From Toxotes chatareus (taxonomy: Eukaryota; Chordata; Actinopteri; Toxotidae), in NCBI GenBank assembly GCA_016801885.1, contig CM028896.1, positions 16,276,501 through 16,340,500 of the forward strand: a stretch of DNA of 64,000 nt, given 5' to 3'. Below, piece after piece: positions 11,819-24,299 of the stretch. Under the pieces are notes generated by a model, which had not been told where the DNA came from, ran no database searches, and saw only the letters and a list, made by a program, of their open reading frames with translations. Position 1 is the first letter of the stretch, and each line of letters begins with the position of its first letter. The translations under genes were made by a program, and so were the position numbers.

Positions 11819-14800
11819 GAGGGGGGGGGGGGTTCCTTTAGATCAATCGCTACACCAGATACCAGAGAGAGACGCAGAACCCAAACAGCTCCCAACCTTG
11901 TGGTCTGTTATGAAAGCTGCTCAAGAATTTATTTCACACTGAGGGCTGAAAATAAATCATTTTAACAATTCATTAAAAAAAACCCTTATCTGTCTGGATA
12001 TCATTTGAGAGAAAATCTCACATTACAGCAGGATGTCAAAGCTTACTTTTCCTTACAGTCCAGGAGCACAAATCAGGTCTAATGTATATAACAAACCCAA
12101 CCACATCGCACAGCCTGGACCTGTTTTTCTAAGGCTGGCGTTTATGACATTTTACCCTACTCTGGAAATAAATCAGCCGGGTTGAAACCCCGCTGCAGTG
12201 TTTTTTTTATACATCCTCTAGAAGCAGAGACTATTTTTACAACTGCCCCACAACAGAAGCAGACATGAGACATAATAAAGGAAATCGCCATCTTGCTGAA
12301 CTCTCTCGAGAGGGATACGTAGACTAATACATCATCATTATTTTGCTTTATATTCAGGAAGAAAGAGCCAGAGGTATGTGGACACTGACATTTGCATGAG
12401 GAAATATGTGGAGATACAGTTCAAGGCGTCTGCTTGGGGGGGGGAAAAAAAAGAGGTACATGCAGGTCTGGCAAACCTGAAGAGTAAGTTATGTTTGTTT
12501 AAGAGCAATTATTAGAGCGCGAAGTCGTGAAAGTGATAAAAGGTTTTACAACGATCTGAAGCAAAAGAAGGAATCCCATTTGCTTAGAGGTGTGGACACA
12601 AGTCGAATGATCTGAAACGTGTTTTCCGCTGTAGAGAAAGGCACACTATCTGCACAGAATCAGTCACACAGTTCAAGTGAAAATATAAAATATGAGAAAA
12701 CTGGCGAATGCGACAAGATGTCTTAAATCTGTCCGACGTGCAGCTTCAGAGCTGATCTGTTTGTGTGAGTGGTTCTTGCATGAAGCCCATTGGCTTTGAC
12801 TCACCTCTGCCATTTGCATCAGAAAGTAATGTCAAATTTTATATTTTATATTAGGATCTTAAAAGTCTTAAAACTCACTTGTGGCCAATCTCATGCGCAA
12901 TGGTGAAAGCAGAACTGAGGCCGATGTCTTCATTGATGCTGCAGCTCCTCTCTGGCTCACACATTCCAGCCACTGAGGCCAGGCCTAGACACACACACAC
13001 ACACACACACGCCAGACAAACATACAAACACAGGGTCAAGATGCAGCCTTCTCAGGAGTCATGGTCATAAAATCGGGATTCCACACGTGATCGGCCTGTT
13101 TATAGCAGTGCTGAAAGACAATCTGCTGCTATAGATTGGGGAATAGAGTTTAGCATCACTGGCTAGACAGCTTTTTTTTTTTATTTCTCGCAAACTACAG
13201 CAACTGCTGGAAAATGTCTAGACAAGGCTTAGATTTATACATTTCAATTCATGTAACAAGGGATCACCTAAAATGTGAGCCAAGGAAGGGAATATAAGAA
13301 CCCTCTCACCAACGCTGTGCCCCACCAGAAACCTGTCAGAAAATATAGATGTTTTCCTCATTTTCAAAACTGAAGTCGGAGAACGAGGGAGAGGGGAGAG
13401 GGGAGAGAGAGAAAAGGAGAGGAGAGGGTGTTTAAAGTTAAAACCTCTCCACGATCCAGGTGTCGCAAGTTTTTTTCCTAAAGCCTGACAGGTCAGATAG
13501 GGAGACAGGAGGCAATTCTTCACAGATTACATCTACAGGTGACTGGAAAGTGGATCATATGACAGCACAAAGCAGGTGTGTGTGCGTCTATTTGTGTGTG
13601 TGTGTGTCGGGGGATGTGCATGAATGCGTGTGGAGGAAAGACCATTTTAATTATGTTGTTTACAACATAATTAGTGATATACTTTAAATCCTTTCAGAAT
13701 CAGGAAAGAGGAGGAGGTAAAAAACAATTTTGTTATGAAACTTAAAGGGTCAGTTCACACATTTTAGAAAAAAACCCCACATTTTCTCGCTGAACTCTTG
13801 TTGTATGGAGCCACGCACACAGTTTCTTAGATATTCTAAGACTTCTGCATCCTGTGACACAGGTGAATGGGATTTATTGTCTCTTTGTACTGTGGGAGGA
13901 CTGACTCCTTAAACTGAGCTTAAGAAATTCACACTCTCGGTTTTTGTGTGCATAGACACAGTTTTGCAGCCAAGGGTCAAACATTTTTTTTTTTTTTTTT
14001 TTGCAAAGCATGATATCAATAAACTTAGCACACCAGCGTCTGCACTAGCGAGTAGCTACATGAACCTCGTTGTGGTGGTCAGTACTGCTTCAGGCTTTTC
14101 TGTATAGTTAGCATGAACTCTTTGCCTCCCTGTTAAAAGTGGCATGGCTTTTGTATCCTCTTTTCTAAGAGGCTAAACAAGAATAGACTCGCAAATCAGG
14201 AGGCCACTGAAACCATTACTGCAGGGAAAGAGGGAGCCTGAAGGTGAAGAAAGGAGGAGGAGAGGGAGGGAAAGAAAGGAGGGTGGCTACTCTGCGATTA
14301 GTTTAAGAATGTGTGTGTTGGAGAGAGTAAAGTGAGTGTGGGTCGTGGTCGAGCTCAGACACACACACACACACACACACACACAAATCGCATTGCACCG
14401 GGGTGGACTGTGTATTATCTCCAGCCCCGTGATTACTCTGTGACCCTAAAGGCCAGCGATCTGACCCGGGAGCATGATCCCCGAGAGGAGAGGGAGGAGA
14501 GGAGGGGAGGAGGAGAGGGAGTAGGGTAGGTGGGGCGGGGGGGTGAGACAATGAGGAAGCCAAGCAGATGCCAGGGCAATTAAAGCGACCGGGGGAATGT
14601 GACGAATGCGGTCAATCTGTCAAACCACCCCTGAAGTCACAATATTACCTGCAAGATATACTGTGGTGCCTGCAGGGCCTTTACAAAGATAAGATGAGGA
14701 GAGAAGAAGGCCTGGGTGGGTAGGAGGTGTGGGGTGGGGCGAGGGGGGTGAAGAGGAGAGGGAAAGAGAAGGGGGGGGGGGGGTCTCTGCCATTGCTTGC

Positions 14801-17800
14801 TGTCCTTTTTCCAGCCCCCAATACCCCCACAACCAGCATATCACCCACTCTATCTCCTGCATACTCTAACACTCCCTATAATTGCCCTTTTCCCCCTCCA
14901 TTTTCCTTTCAACTCCTCCTCTTCTTCTTCTCCATCTCCTCCTTCTGTCACTACTCTCCTCAACTCTGCTTTCCAACACATACCTTTTCCTTTCTCTCTC
15001 TCAGCCCCGGTGGAAGTGTAAACACCTTAGACGAACCGAGTTTAGAGGTGGAGGAGAGAGACAGAGGAGCTTTATAAACTGGAGGCCGTGTGAGGAGGCG
15101 ACCACGGCTGTCCAGGTTCAGGGCTCCTGGCCTCAACCAACAGAAGAGAGCCACCGAGGAGCTATAATAACACAAGTGAAAACATCCTTCTCATTATGTC
15201 TCACAGGAGCCGTCTGGCGTTCTTCTAAAGGAGACTGCGAAGGTTGCTAAATAAGGTTTGTCTGAGGACACGCTGAAGGTGAAAATGAAACCTCTCCGGA
15301 GGCAGGAAAGAAAAGACTGAACTCCTAAACCAGAGAATCATATTGTCCGCGGCGGCTGAGATTACCTCTTTGGCAAGAAAACACATGTTAAAACCCTGTA
15401 TATAAACTTCAGTCTGCTGTAGTCCACTCACCTAAGGTACCACAGGGTTTGTTCTTGTAGGTGCAGATGTCATACCTGAGGACAAGCAAGAAAAGGGAAA
15501 GAACACAAACAATTAAATTAACTCTAATTTTTTTTTTTTTTTTTTACATGTACAGTATTTTCTTCCACTGGCTCTCGGCCACTCCATTCTTTCCACGTTT
15601 GATCACACAGTCTGCAGAGATATAATCTCAGCCTGTAGCATAACAATAGCATATAATGAAGTGGTGAAAACACCTGGTCCAGTCCTCCACCTACAGCATG
15701 AGCCTTCAGCAAAATGTCATCCAGCTAACAGACGGTGCTCAAAGGCGAATGAGAATAGAGTGAAAGGCTTTGGTCACGCTCCGTCCCTACCGTTAACCCC
15801 CGCAGCTCACATGCAGGTAATCCAATAGAGCGAAGGGGGGAAAAAGGCCTGAACGCTCGGAGCCACAGTGCTTTAAGGACACATCATACATTTCAATCAT
15901 TCCTAAAGCTTTTAATCTATTAAAACCAAGGGCACAGCAAATTTAATTTCACTTTCCTTCCCCTCCCTCGCTCCCTCCCTCCCTTTCTCTCCCCATAAAC
16001 TCCTCTTCCTTCCTTCCCCTCACTCTCTCTCTCCCTCCTTCCCAGCGGAGCAGCTCCAAACCAGTGAGGTACAATCGTGACCTCGTTTAGGACGTCTATT
16101 TGTTTTGATGTATTTCCATAATTTCCGTGACAGGCCACATTCCAAACAAGGAAAAATCTATCCGATGCGCGGGCTGACGGGCTGAAGCAACAGAGCCACG
16201 GAGGTCACTCTGTGCAGGGAGATGAGGAAGGTGAATCACTTGAATGAGAAGGTTTAGTGTGTCCTGCTGCTCTGTCTCTGCAGGAGATCTACATTGATCA
16301 GTGTTGACAGAGAAGTAGTGGTAGTAGAATATACTGATAGTAACTGCAGGGACAATGTCTGCTTCTTGTGAACCTGATTGTAACTACAGACCTTTAAGGT
16401 TTTGGTCCCTGTGATAATATTATTACACATCGACCAACCACAACATTAAAACCGGTAACTGGTTTTACTGTTGTGGCTGATCGGTGCATTTCTCAAATAA
16501 TAATTATATTTATTCGAGTTTCTGGATGAATTACAAAGCTGGGATTGGTTTAATGTGTGTAATGAGGACCTGAGGCGCACAATTAGAAAAAATAACATCA
16601 GAGGTAGACAAATAGCAGCAGGCGGACCAGATCTGGTCCTCCAACAAAAATATTTTTCCCTGACAAAAACAGAACTTTTCACTTTTGTAGTTTACATCAA
16701 CGCTTTTACATTATCCTCCACAAATCTACTGTCAATGGACACAACCAGCAGATAGTAAATGTAGAATGAACTACATCTCCAGTCTCTATCTCCTCATATC
16801 AAAGTGTGTTTGTATGACGTGGATCTGAGGCTGCAACTAATGATTGTAATCAATAAATCTGGTCAATATTTCCCCAGTTGACTGATTCATCATTTGGTCC
16901 ATATAATGTCTTTTCCATCAGCTCAAAGTGACTTCAAATGTCTCGACGCTCAGTTTATAATCATATAAAACAGGAAAGCAGCAAATCCTCACATTCGAGA
17001 AGCTGGAGCCAGAGAATGTTTGGTGTTTTTGACAGAGACTATTAATCACTTATTAAAATGGCTGATGATTAATATTTCATCCACAGATTAATCAATTAAC
17101 GGATTAATAGTTTCAGCTCTGCTTCGATCATTAATCCCAAACACAACGTCCAAAAGCATAAATGAAATGAGTGCACTCCCAGCTGAGTGCTGCAACCGTC
17201 AACCACCTTAAAACCATTCTGAACCTTTCTGGGCACATTCCATCATCAGCAGGAATGTCTGACTGCTCCTCCAGACATGGTGGTTAATAAGAGCTTCCTG
17301 GTGTCTACCATCAGCTATTTATACTATCTCCAATGTTAGCATCTCTGAGCTCAGCTGGTGCCTCCTCCCCACAGCTTATTATCTCATTATCTCTCGCCTA
17401 CGCTTTGCCTTGGTTCAGCTATTCACCAAAACTATATTTACTCAAACGTTACCAACGTCCCACCATATGGAACCGACTCTGAGCCCTGAGGTAAATTATG
17501 GGCTTGGCTACCAATCAGCGATGAAAGCAACAGCAGAGTCAATGTGCACCATCTACAGGCAATAAAGCTTCTACAAAATTTAAGCCTATGCCACCTGCAG
17601 GCAATGAGGAAAACTGCACTTAGTGATCCATCCACTAACATGGAGGGGGCGGGGCTTATGACCTCTGCAGCTTTAAGTTGCTTCTGCCATCACCCTCCTC
17701 TCCTCATAGGTGGTGCAGGTTGGCATGTGTAGACCTGACACTGACAATCACCATGCAGCTACGCTCTGTGGACTAAGAACAGCCAGAACAGGAACGTATT

Positions 17801-20800
17801 TTGTGACAGCCCCAGAGATTCTTCTCATGAACGGTGCATGTAAACGCTACTAAACAGTCTTTGATTCTGGTTCTTACAGAGTGAAGCTAAAGGTAATAAT
17901 AAAAAACAGAAGCCAGAGGAGCAGGAGAACATCACCAGACACACAACAACCAAGAGCACCCGAATGATAGAAAGGCTGTTTTGTACAGAACCCAGAGAGT
18001 AAAAAAAAAAATCTTGGCTTTAGCTCATCTCAATCACAGAACGCCATCCTCTCTCTGGACAAAACCAGTGGGGGGAATAAGCTCTTTAGTTGCTAGGTTA
18101 TGTGGCCAAAACAGTTCTGGCAACAATGAAGCCTATTCCAGGTAATGACAGAGTTTTATGGTAAGACCCTTGACATAAATTGCAGTGTGACAGGTACAGC
18201 ACGTCTGAAACAGCACATTTTATTTTCAGAACTGAGGTCTTTGTTCCCATCACTTTTAATACTCGCAGGTTAAGTGTGTGCACATGAACTGGACATGTGG
18301 AGGTTTCCGTGCTGTTGTTGCTGCCGGCCACTTCTATTAGGAAACACACACTGAGACACACACACACACACAAGCACAGTCTGAAGCTGAACCATGACCA
18401 CGCAGCCTTTATGAGCCAACGGCACAGAAAATAACCTGAAACCTATTTCCTAAAAAATTAGCGCTACTTACAATTAAAGTAACAGCTGAAAGAGCAGCTC
18501 TCGCTCCTCGAGGTACGTGGATCCACGCTGAATCATTATACTGCCGTGTGAGGAAAACGTGGTCCACGCCCAGAAGATGTGAGCCCGCACTTACCGGGTG
18601 ATGAGCACAGCGTTGTCATGGTGAGCCATCCCATTTTCAGGAATACTGTTGCCATCACTGTGATGAGACAAGATGGACTTCTGCCATTTACAGAAACTGT
18701 CCAGAGACTTGTCAGCGTGATGGTTAATCTCCAGGTTAGGCTGCAAAACACGCATACAACAGGGTACAACAATATAATGATATAAAACCACATGATAAAA
18801 CACAATACAGCTTCCAATCATGTGCTATCGTGATGTCATGTAGCCGAGTGGTATGAGACATATTTCATTACGTCCTCACAATGTCCCCAGTTCAGTCGTC
18901 ATGCTCTCCCCTCGTTTCCAGCCTGTCTCATCTGTCTGCTGTGACACTGAACTGTCACGTGTTGACAGAGCTAACAACCGAACCACTCCGGCCGCCAGAG
19001 TAGAACGATTATCTGGATGAATTATTTGGAGGAGGACTGCTCTGGGATCAGAGGGAGGTTAGAGAGCAAGTTTTTGGATCAGCTTTTGGATTTGATTTAA
19101 GCGAAGATGCAATTCTAATAAAGGTAAAACCATTTATAGCAGGAGGAGTTAGAGGAGTGAAGAGAAGGAGTAGAACAAGGAGGAGAGGAGGTACTGTATA
19201 TTAAGAGTAGCTGAATTTTCACAAAGAGCAAGAGAAGTGGAAAGAGGAGAAGCAGGAAAAGAAGGACAGCAGCGTCTGCAAAACACATCTACTGCTATGA
19301 ATGTAATCGGTTCAATCATAGTAAACCATCACGCTGCCAGCTGATGATGCAGTGCTGAACTCAGCTTGCCCACTGAATAATTACAACACAATACAGCTCA
19401 GCAGCCCATCAGTGATTCACTTTCACCGTACGATTTGTTTTATAACTGTATTTTCTATTCAGTTGATCCAAAACTGGGACTGATAGACTCGTACTTCCTT
19501 CCTTTTGGATCAAAGTTGCGGCTCCACTTAACATGAAAACTTGTTTTTTGGACCTAATGCTACATAAAGAGCCGCTATGACCCCTTTCGAAAAAACAGAT
19601 GCTAGGAAGACTGTTTCTCCCATCACACATACATACACATGTACAGCGCATGTAAAAATCCTCAATCGAGTCTCCCTGAGGGAAGATGCCTGAGCACATC
19701 TTTCATCTGAAGTGGTGGCCATATGGTGAATAGTCTCTCCTCCCTCTCCCCTTCAGCCACGGCAATCACATAAAATAATGCAGCTCACTCACGCCAAGCG
19801 AATCCGTTACGCACTCACTAAAGGCTCAGGGTAATAATTGTGGTCGCACTGCATGGTTCGGGGTAGAAGGTAGATCCTTTCTTACCTGATCTTCAGTCAG
19901 AACGATCAGCCGGGTCACAATAATGTTCACAACATTTCCCAGACTGGCATCACGGTAAAGTTTGGCAACCTGACCTCCAGAAAAGAAGAAAAGACACAAA
20001 GTCAGACAAACTGTCACAACATCTGAGCTCCCTTCATTAAGCACTTTCAGTGACCATCCTGTCAACAACCAGTCGATTATGGCAAATATTTGTTTCAAAA
20101 ATAGGATCAAACTTACAATATTCATTACGGACAAGATGTAGTGCTCAATGTCTTTGCGTCCATGGTAACCGACCATCATTTTATCAGCGACCACAAGCGT
20201 CTCCACGAAGCGCTCGGTGCTGACGGAGCGTCTCTGCCTGTGGGTGCTGTTGGAGCGCTCGCTGTCATTCTGGGGAACAGGGGACGAGTGGACAGGGGAA
20301 GGTGTGCTAAACTGGCAAGGTGCACTGCTTTTAATGAGGTCTGCGAATGACAGGGAGACGACGACAGGTTAGAGTGAATTATGAAATAATGTACATCAGA
20401 ATTATGCATCGTCAGTTTGAGAGAGCTGGTTTGTGTACGGTACATGCACATAGGGAATCTGCCCCTTTGAACCTTGCAGCTAAAGCCTTTGCTTTATGAC
20501 CCAGATGCTCTGGGAGAAAGCTATAAGATGATACATGTTAGGGCATGCTGGCTTCCTGGTGATGACAGCCTTTGCTGTTTCTTATAAGACCTTGGCCCAA
20601 ATACCAAAATATCCACCTGGTTCTTTTTCCAATTCGTCATATCTCAGGAGCCAGAGTATTTGGAGGCACTGAGTTGTCTAAATTTCAAAATCCGAACATG
20701 ATTGTTGGTTCTATAAATAGGATTTGTACTTCAATAAAAGTCAGAGCCAGGCACTCTTTATGCACTGAAGGGCCTTTTATGAAAGCCGGAGCAAGACTTT

Positions 20801-23249
20801 CTCTTACAGGTTGAAAGGTGTCCAGGCCAGGAGCAACTATAGCACACAAGAGGCCCGGTCATGTCTACCAGAACCTGGGCCTAGAACCAAACCAGCACTT
20901 CCTCTAACCTGCTATGTATAGTTATTCCTTTACGTCAGTTCCACCCACACAGAGTCCAACCCAGATGGAGGTTCACCAACCTGAAATGCCACAGCTGAAC
21001 TCCTGGCTATGCTCTTGCGGTGAGGGAATGGCAGACATTTTATAAATAACATGTTGCTGTGCTTCTTCCAGGTTCCATTCACTGGAGGTGGTGGAGGATA
21101 TGTTCTTTAATGGCTCTATTAAATACTGTTCTTCCTCTGTTGTTATAACACCATGCTTGTTGGGGGGAAATCAATGAGAGAGACGGGTTACAAACACGAG
21201 CAAACATCAATGCTGAATGAATAAAGGCAGGAAATACACAACTTGCGTGTTTTGTATTTCTTAGTTGAAACTGCGTGTTCAGACAGAAAGAGAAGCAAAC
21301 TTCAGATTCAACATGACTGCACACAAAAAGAATAAAGAGCAATGTTGAAACCAGAACTTACAGGTTCTGTTCTAAAAAAAAAAAAAAAAAAACCTCAGAG
21401 ACAATAATAATTATGTTAATAACTAAAAACGCACGTCAGTTTTCATTAAGATTGATTAAAGAGCGAGAGGCTGGATATGACGTGATGCAGGGACTTCTGC
21501 TCTCTATTGAAAGATGTCATTAGACGCAGGGAAAGTCTGTAGGAAGATGCTATTAAATTGCATTATGGGAAATGTAGGATCCAGTGTTTTGGAGTCTAAC
21601 TTGTACTCAGGATCTCTCATTCTGTGACCATCCATTATTTATTGTGTCTCTTGCAGAAACACTGTTGTGTGCTCTTTAATAAAAACAGAGGAATCCTTTA
21701 AAACCAGTTTAAAACCAGAAAACACTGGTTTGACTCCGTTAAACCCACAGTGACAGCAATTAACCACACATCGCACGAGCAAACAGAAACATATTCGATT
21801 TATGGTTTTAACAGAGTGTGATGTCAAGATCTCAGGCTGCACAGACAGCTGATTACATTAAACTACAGACACATTTTTGTCCATTTTTGGTGCTGTTAGA
21901 AAAAAGGGCAAACGCTAATTCAATTTATGATACTCGGTGTACGTCTTGCCAACACATTTGGCTACATGTTTTCTCCACACGACTGCATTTGCCAGTAAGA
22001 AGCCTTTTTTCCCTTCTTTAGAGTTATTCTGAAGCATGGAAAGATAACAGCTATTAAAATTTCTTCCAATTCCTTGATTAGCAAAGAGAAGCTGGACAGT
22101 CACACAGTCTGAGGATAAAAGCCTGAGGACTAAAAGCTTAGACAGGATAATTAGATGCCTTGTTAAGGCTGTTCAACTTTGTTTTTGGAAGAGAGCTCTT
22201 CAAAATGGGCTAATATCTAAGATTTAGACGCATTATTTACAGATCACAGAAAGGATCAGCGGAAGAAATGTGATCTAAGATACCGAGGCTTTTAAAACGC
22301 GTGGATAACGTGTGATATTTAATGCACTTTAATGATGCTCAGCACGAACAGACCACTGTACTGATGGGATTTGTTTTGCATGAGCATCACCTCACTCCAA
22401 GCTGCCTGCAGACTCAATGTGCCAAATGGAAAGAAGCCAAGATTGTGTTAAGCAAACTACAATTGGTCTAATCCTCTGGCGCTGCGTCTCGAAGAGTGGC
22501 TGACATGAGAGCAGCACATGCAAGGCATATATATACGTTCTGACCTCAGTGTCTGGGCTTGTTTGAGTTAAGCAGTGTGAACTCTCCGTGGCTCAAAGGC
22601 CAGTTAGAAGGCGTGAACCGTCACTTTTAATGGTAATTAAAAGGCCACATTATACTCACCAGGCCCCTGCAGTTGCTGAGAGCCACTCTGGTCGTGCTGT
22701 GCTGATTTCGCAAGAATCCAACATAGTGACAGTTATCTACCATGTTATGACGCCACTCCAGCCCGTCTTTGCCCCAGTACTCCACTGTAAAATGTTTCGA
22801 CACCAGGTGGGGGTTGAGCGTCAGGTTTAAGTGAAAGTGCTTTCCGTAGGCTGACAGTCTGTAGAACAGCCGGGACTCTGGAGGGTCCGGGTCCAGCGCA
22901 GGCACTGGTCCCATTATGGGGTCCACCGCCCCCCTTCTCCGCCGGCCCGGCCTGTGGTGCTTCACAGTGTAGCTCAGGAACTCTCCGTTCTCGTCCACCC
23001 GCACCGGGACAGTCAGCTGGTAGTGCTGCAGGTAGGACAGGAACTCCTCTTTTACAGGAGAAAGAAAAGACAAGAATGGAGAAGAGAAGATGTTGTGATA
23101 ATGAACATACTGTTGCACGACCCTTCCTGTCAACATGTCTACATCATACCTTGAGAGTTGTGCGAAAGTCTGTTGATGCTTTGAAATTCCGAAGCAGCCA
23201 TCACCACCAGGCTCAGTGTCCAAGTCAGCGTCTTCCACAAAATTTCCAT
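2084..23249 (-). CDS. adamts6: ADAMTS6 metalloprotease, N-terminal 555 residues (partial, continues off left edge)
   Basis: Secreted zinc metalloprotease of the extracellular matrix. Eleven exons, high to low: 23249-23150, 23048-22660, 21155-20981, 20340-20117, 19969-19886, 18740-18595, 15475-15432, 12984-12879, 11431-11285, 5956-5815, 2191-2084; all junctions GT-AG with matching phases. Start: MEILWKTLTW, a signal peptide as in vertebrate ADAMTS6. Seen in order: prodomain with RRRR (69-72), cysteine-switch-like CGIS (C218), furin site RQRR (256-259), catalytic domain opening VETLVVADKMMVGYHG, zinc site HEIGHNFGMNHD (418-429, split between exons 8 and 9), Met-turn region KLMAAHI, then disintegrin-like sequence ending GSIEKG. 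Identity to ADAMTS6 rather than ADAMTS10 rests on near-verbatim stretches such as PNLEINHHADKSLDSFCKWQ. The TSP1, cysteine-rich and spacer parts lie outside the window. Reading frame intact, key residues present. Confidence 0.95.
2844..2885. repeat. (GA)n microsatellite
   Basis: 42 bases of uninterrupted GA dinucleotides, in an adamts6 intron. Confidence 0.95.
5481..5592. repeat. Dispersed repeat fragment in an adamts6 intron
   Basis: gggctgaaacaattagatcg followed by gattaattgattactcaaac; only one end of the family is preserved. Confidence 0.4.
8847..8902. repeat. 28-bp tandem duplication
   Basis: Two head-to-tail copies (8847-8874, 8875-8902) of a unit containing cagtgtttgtgggtctatga, with one mismatch (C/T) between copies. 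Confidence 0.9.
11176..11223. repeat. (CA)n microsatellite
   Basis: 48 bases of pure CA. Read from the adamts6 strand this is a UG repeat beginning 62 bases downstream of the exon 9 donor. Confidence 0.95.
11432..12878. other. adamts6 intron
   Basis: Contains (GT)n at 11774-11816 followed by a run of 12 G at 11821-11832. No exon seen. Confidence 0.55.
11774..11832. repeat. (GT)n microsatellite followed by a G run
   Basis: (GT)n to 11816, then GGGA and 12 consecutive G to 11832. Confidence 0.95.
12989..13010. repeat. (AC)11 at the 3' splice site of adamts6 exon 8
   Basis: On the adamts6 strand this reads (GT)11 followed by CTAG and the exon. It replaces the usual polypyrimidine tract. Confidence 0.95.
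14359..14385. repeat. (CA)n microsatellite
   Basis: 27 bases of pure CA in an adamts6 intron. Confidence 0.95.
14483..15003. repeat. Strand-asymmetric purine block followed by a pyrimidine block
   Basis: The plus strand is purine-only at 14483-14521 and 14750-14783 (ending in 13 G), then nearly all pyrimidine at 14885-15003. It lies in the adamts6 intron before exon 8. Confidence 0.7.
16426..16486. repeat. Quasi-palindromic hairpin of CACAACATTAAAACC-type repeat ends
   Basis: The left arm (16426-16453) and right arm (16461-16486) are imperfect inverted copies around a 7-base spacer; 16 of 18 inner bases pair. The same repeat end, in one orientation only, is at 3921-3963. Confidence 0.6.
16827..17121 (+). 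repeat. Dispersed repeat, nearly full length (GCTGCAACTAA... type)
   Basis: Starts gaggctgcaactaatgattg and ends ggattaatagtttcagctct, with internal landmarks caaatgtc and catataaaacaggaaagcagc. The ends are imperfect inverted copies, as in a non-autonomous DNA element. Related to the copies at 23633-23939, 39231-39557 and 41066-41310. Confidence 0.6.
18741..19885. other. adamts6 intron
   Basis: Purine-rich sequence at 19140-19265 is the only marked feature. No exon, RNA gene or clear transposon recognised. Confidence 0.5.
20341..20980. other. adamts6 intron
   Basis: 640 bases between exons 4 and 3 with no recognised element; the short open frames here are not supported by any family match. 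Confidence 0.5.
21156..22659. other. adamts6 intron
   Basis: A poly-A run at about 21374-21392 and otherwise ordinary AT-rich sequence. No exon seen. Confidence 0.5.
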
Positions 23250-24299
23250 AATTCAGGGAAAGATGTGACATGGGGTGGGGGCAGAGGGTGCTACAAACGG
23301 GTTAAAAGCACGCGGTCGGTCCGATGCCACACCATAACAAGTCCATGGTTTGTCTCCTTCACTCAAATGTTCTCGTCGTGCTCGAAGGCTCACCCGGGTC
23401 TCAGATTTCTCCTGAAGGTGAGCACTTCCACATCTCACTGGTCTCTGAATTCATGTCAGCAGCTCATGGAAAACACCATAATCCATCAGACGCAGTGAGT
23501 CTCAGGTGTAACTCCAAACAGGAAGCTCTATATTGGGAACTTGTCTTGACCGATCCATTTGCATTCCTGTGGAGAAAATCAGCCAGAGGTTAAATCAGCC
23601 TTTATCTCCTCCAATTATCACTTGTCGGCTGTAGAGCTGAAACAGTCAATTAATCAATTTGTCGATCTACAGAAAATCATTTAGCAACTATTCTAATATT
23701 ATATTGATCATTTTTTACCCTTTTTAAGACAAAATGTCAAACATCCTCTGTTTCCACATCCTCAAATGTCAGGATTTGCTGCTTTACCTGTTTTATATTA
23801 TTGTAAATTAAATATCTGACAAAACAATTCAACAAACAGCCAGAGCTCAAGGTCTGGAGGGTATTTCTATCTATCAATTGATTATGTAAATGAATTTTCC
23901 GTTGGTCGACTTGTCGATTAATCAACTAAGCGCTGCAGGATTAAGTCAAATGATCCTTAGCTGCTTCTGTAGTTTGTGCTAAATGAATGAAAATCTCTTA
24001 CGAAGTTTATTATCTCTGAGTTGGTTTCTCTCACTCAACGCATCATTTAACCTCAACCTGTTATTTGACACCTGAAGAGCAAATTTCCAGGAGCGGCTCT
24101 GATTTTAGTCACGTTTCTGCCACTTCCTCATTAATTAAACATTAATCTAGTGGAGATGACAGTTTAATGACTAACGGCCTTAAAGTGCAGAGTGATAAAA
24201 AAAAAAAAAAAAAAGAAGCGTTACGACCACATTAAAAGAAAAGCATGAACGTGAACAGCGCCAGCGGTGCTGACTGGTCGACATGATATCATTTCTGCA
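23250..24299. other. adamts6 5' leader region and dispersed repeat
   Basis: Immediately upstream of the adamts6 start codon there is an out-of-frame ATG (minus strand, first base 23271). A full dispersed repeat copy lies at 23633-23939 and poly-A at 24198-24214. The rest is likely 5' intron between the CpG promoter and the ATG exon. Confidence 0.5.
23633..23939. repeat. Dispersed repeat copy, same family
   Basis: Begins agagctgaaacagtcaatta and ends gattaatcaactaagcgctg, with internal caaaatgtcaaacatcctc and aggatttgctgctttacctg; about 305 bases. Confidence 0.55.

Larger units (their letters stand above)
12985..15431. other. adamts6 intron with (CA)n and purine/pyrimidine blocks
   Basis: Begins with (AC)n at 12989-13010, which is the 3' splice region of exon 8. 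A repeat-like segment starts near 13740 (the aaagggtcagttcacac phrase is common in fish genomes). Poly-T lies at 13984-14002, (CA)n at 14359-14385, purine runs at 14483-14521 and 14750-14783, and a pyrimidine-rich block at 14885-15003. No exon seen. Confidence 0.55.
15476..18594. other. adamts6 intron
   Basis: Contains poly-T near 15528-15545, a hairpin-forming repeat fragment at 16426-16486, a nearly full-length dispersed repeat at 16827-17121, and a possible transposon-derived stretch at 17440-17760 with two similar ctacaggcaat/ctgcaggcaat motifs. No coding exon seen. Confidence 0.5.

Noticed and set aside
22627..23271. 214-codon minus-strand open frame read as one protein
   Set aside because: It reads in the wrong frame across exon 1 and through an intron before entering exon 2; the spliced model beginning MEILWKTL at 23249 is supported by both splice sites and family sequence.
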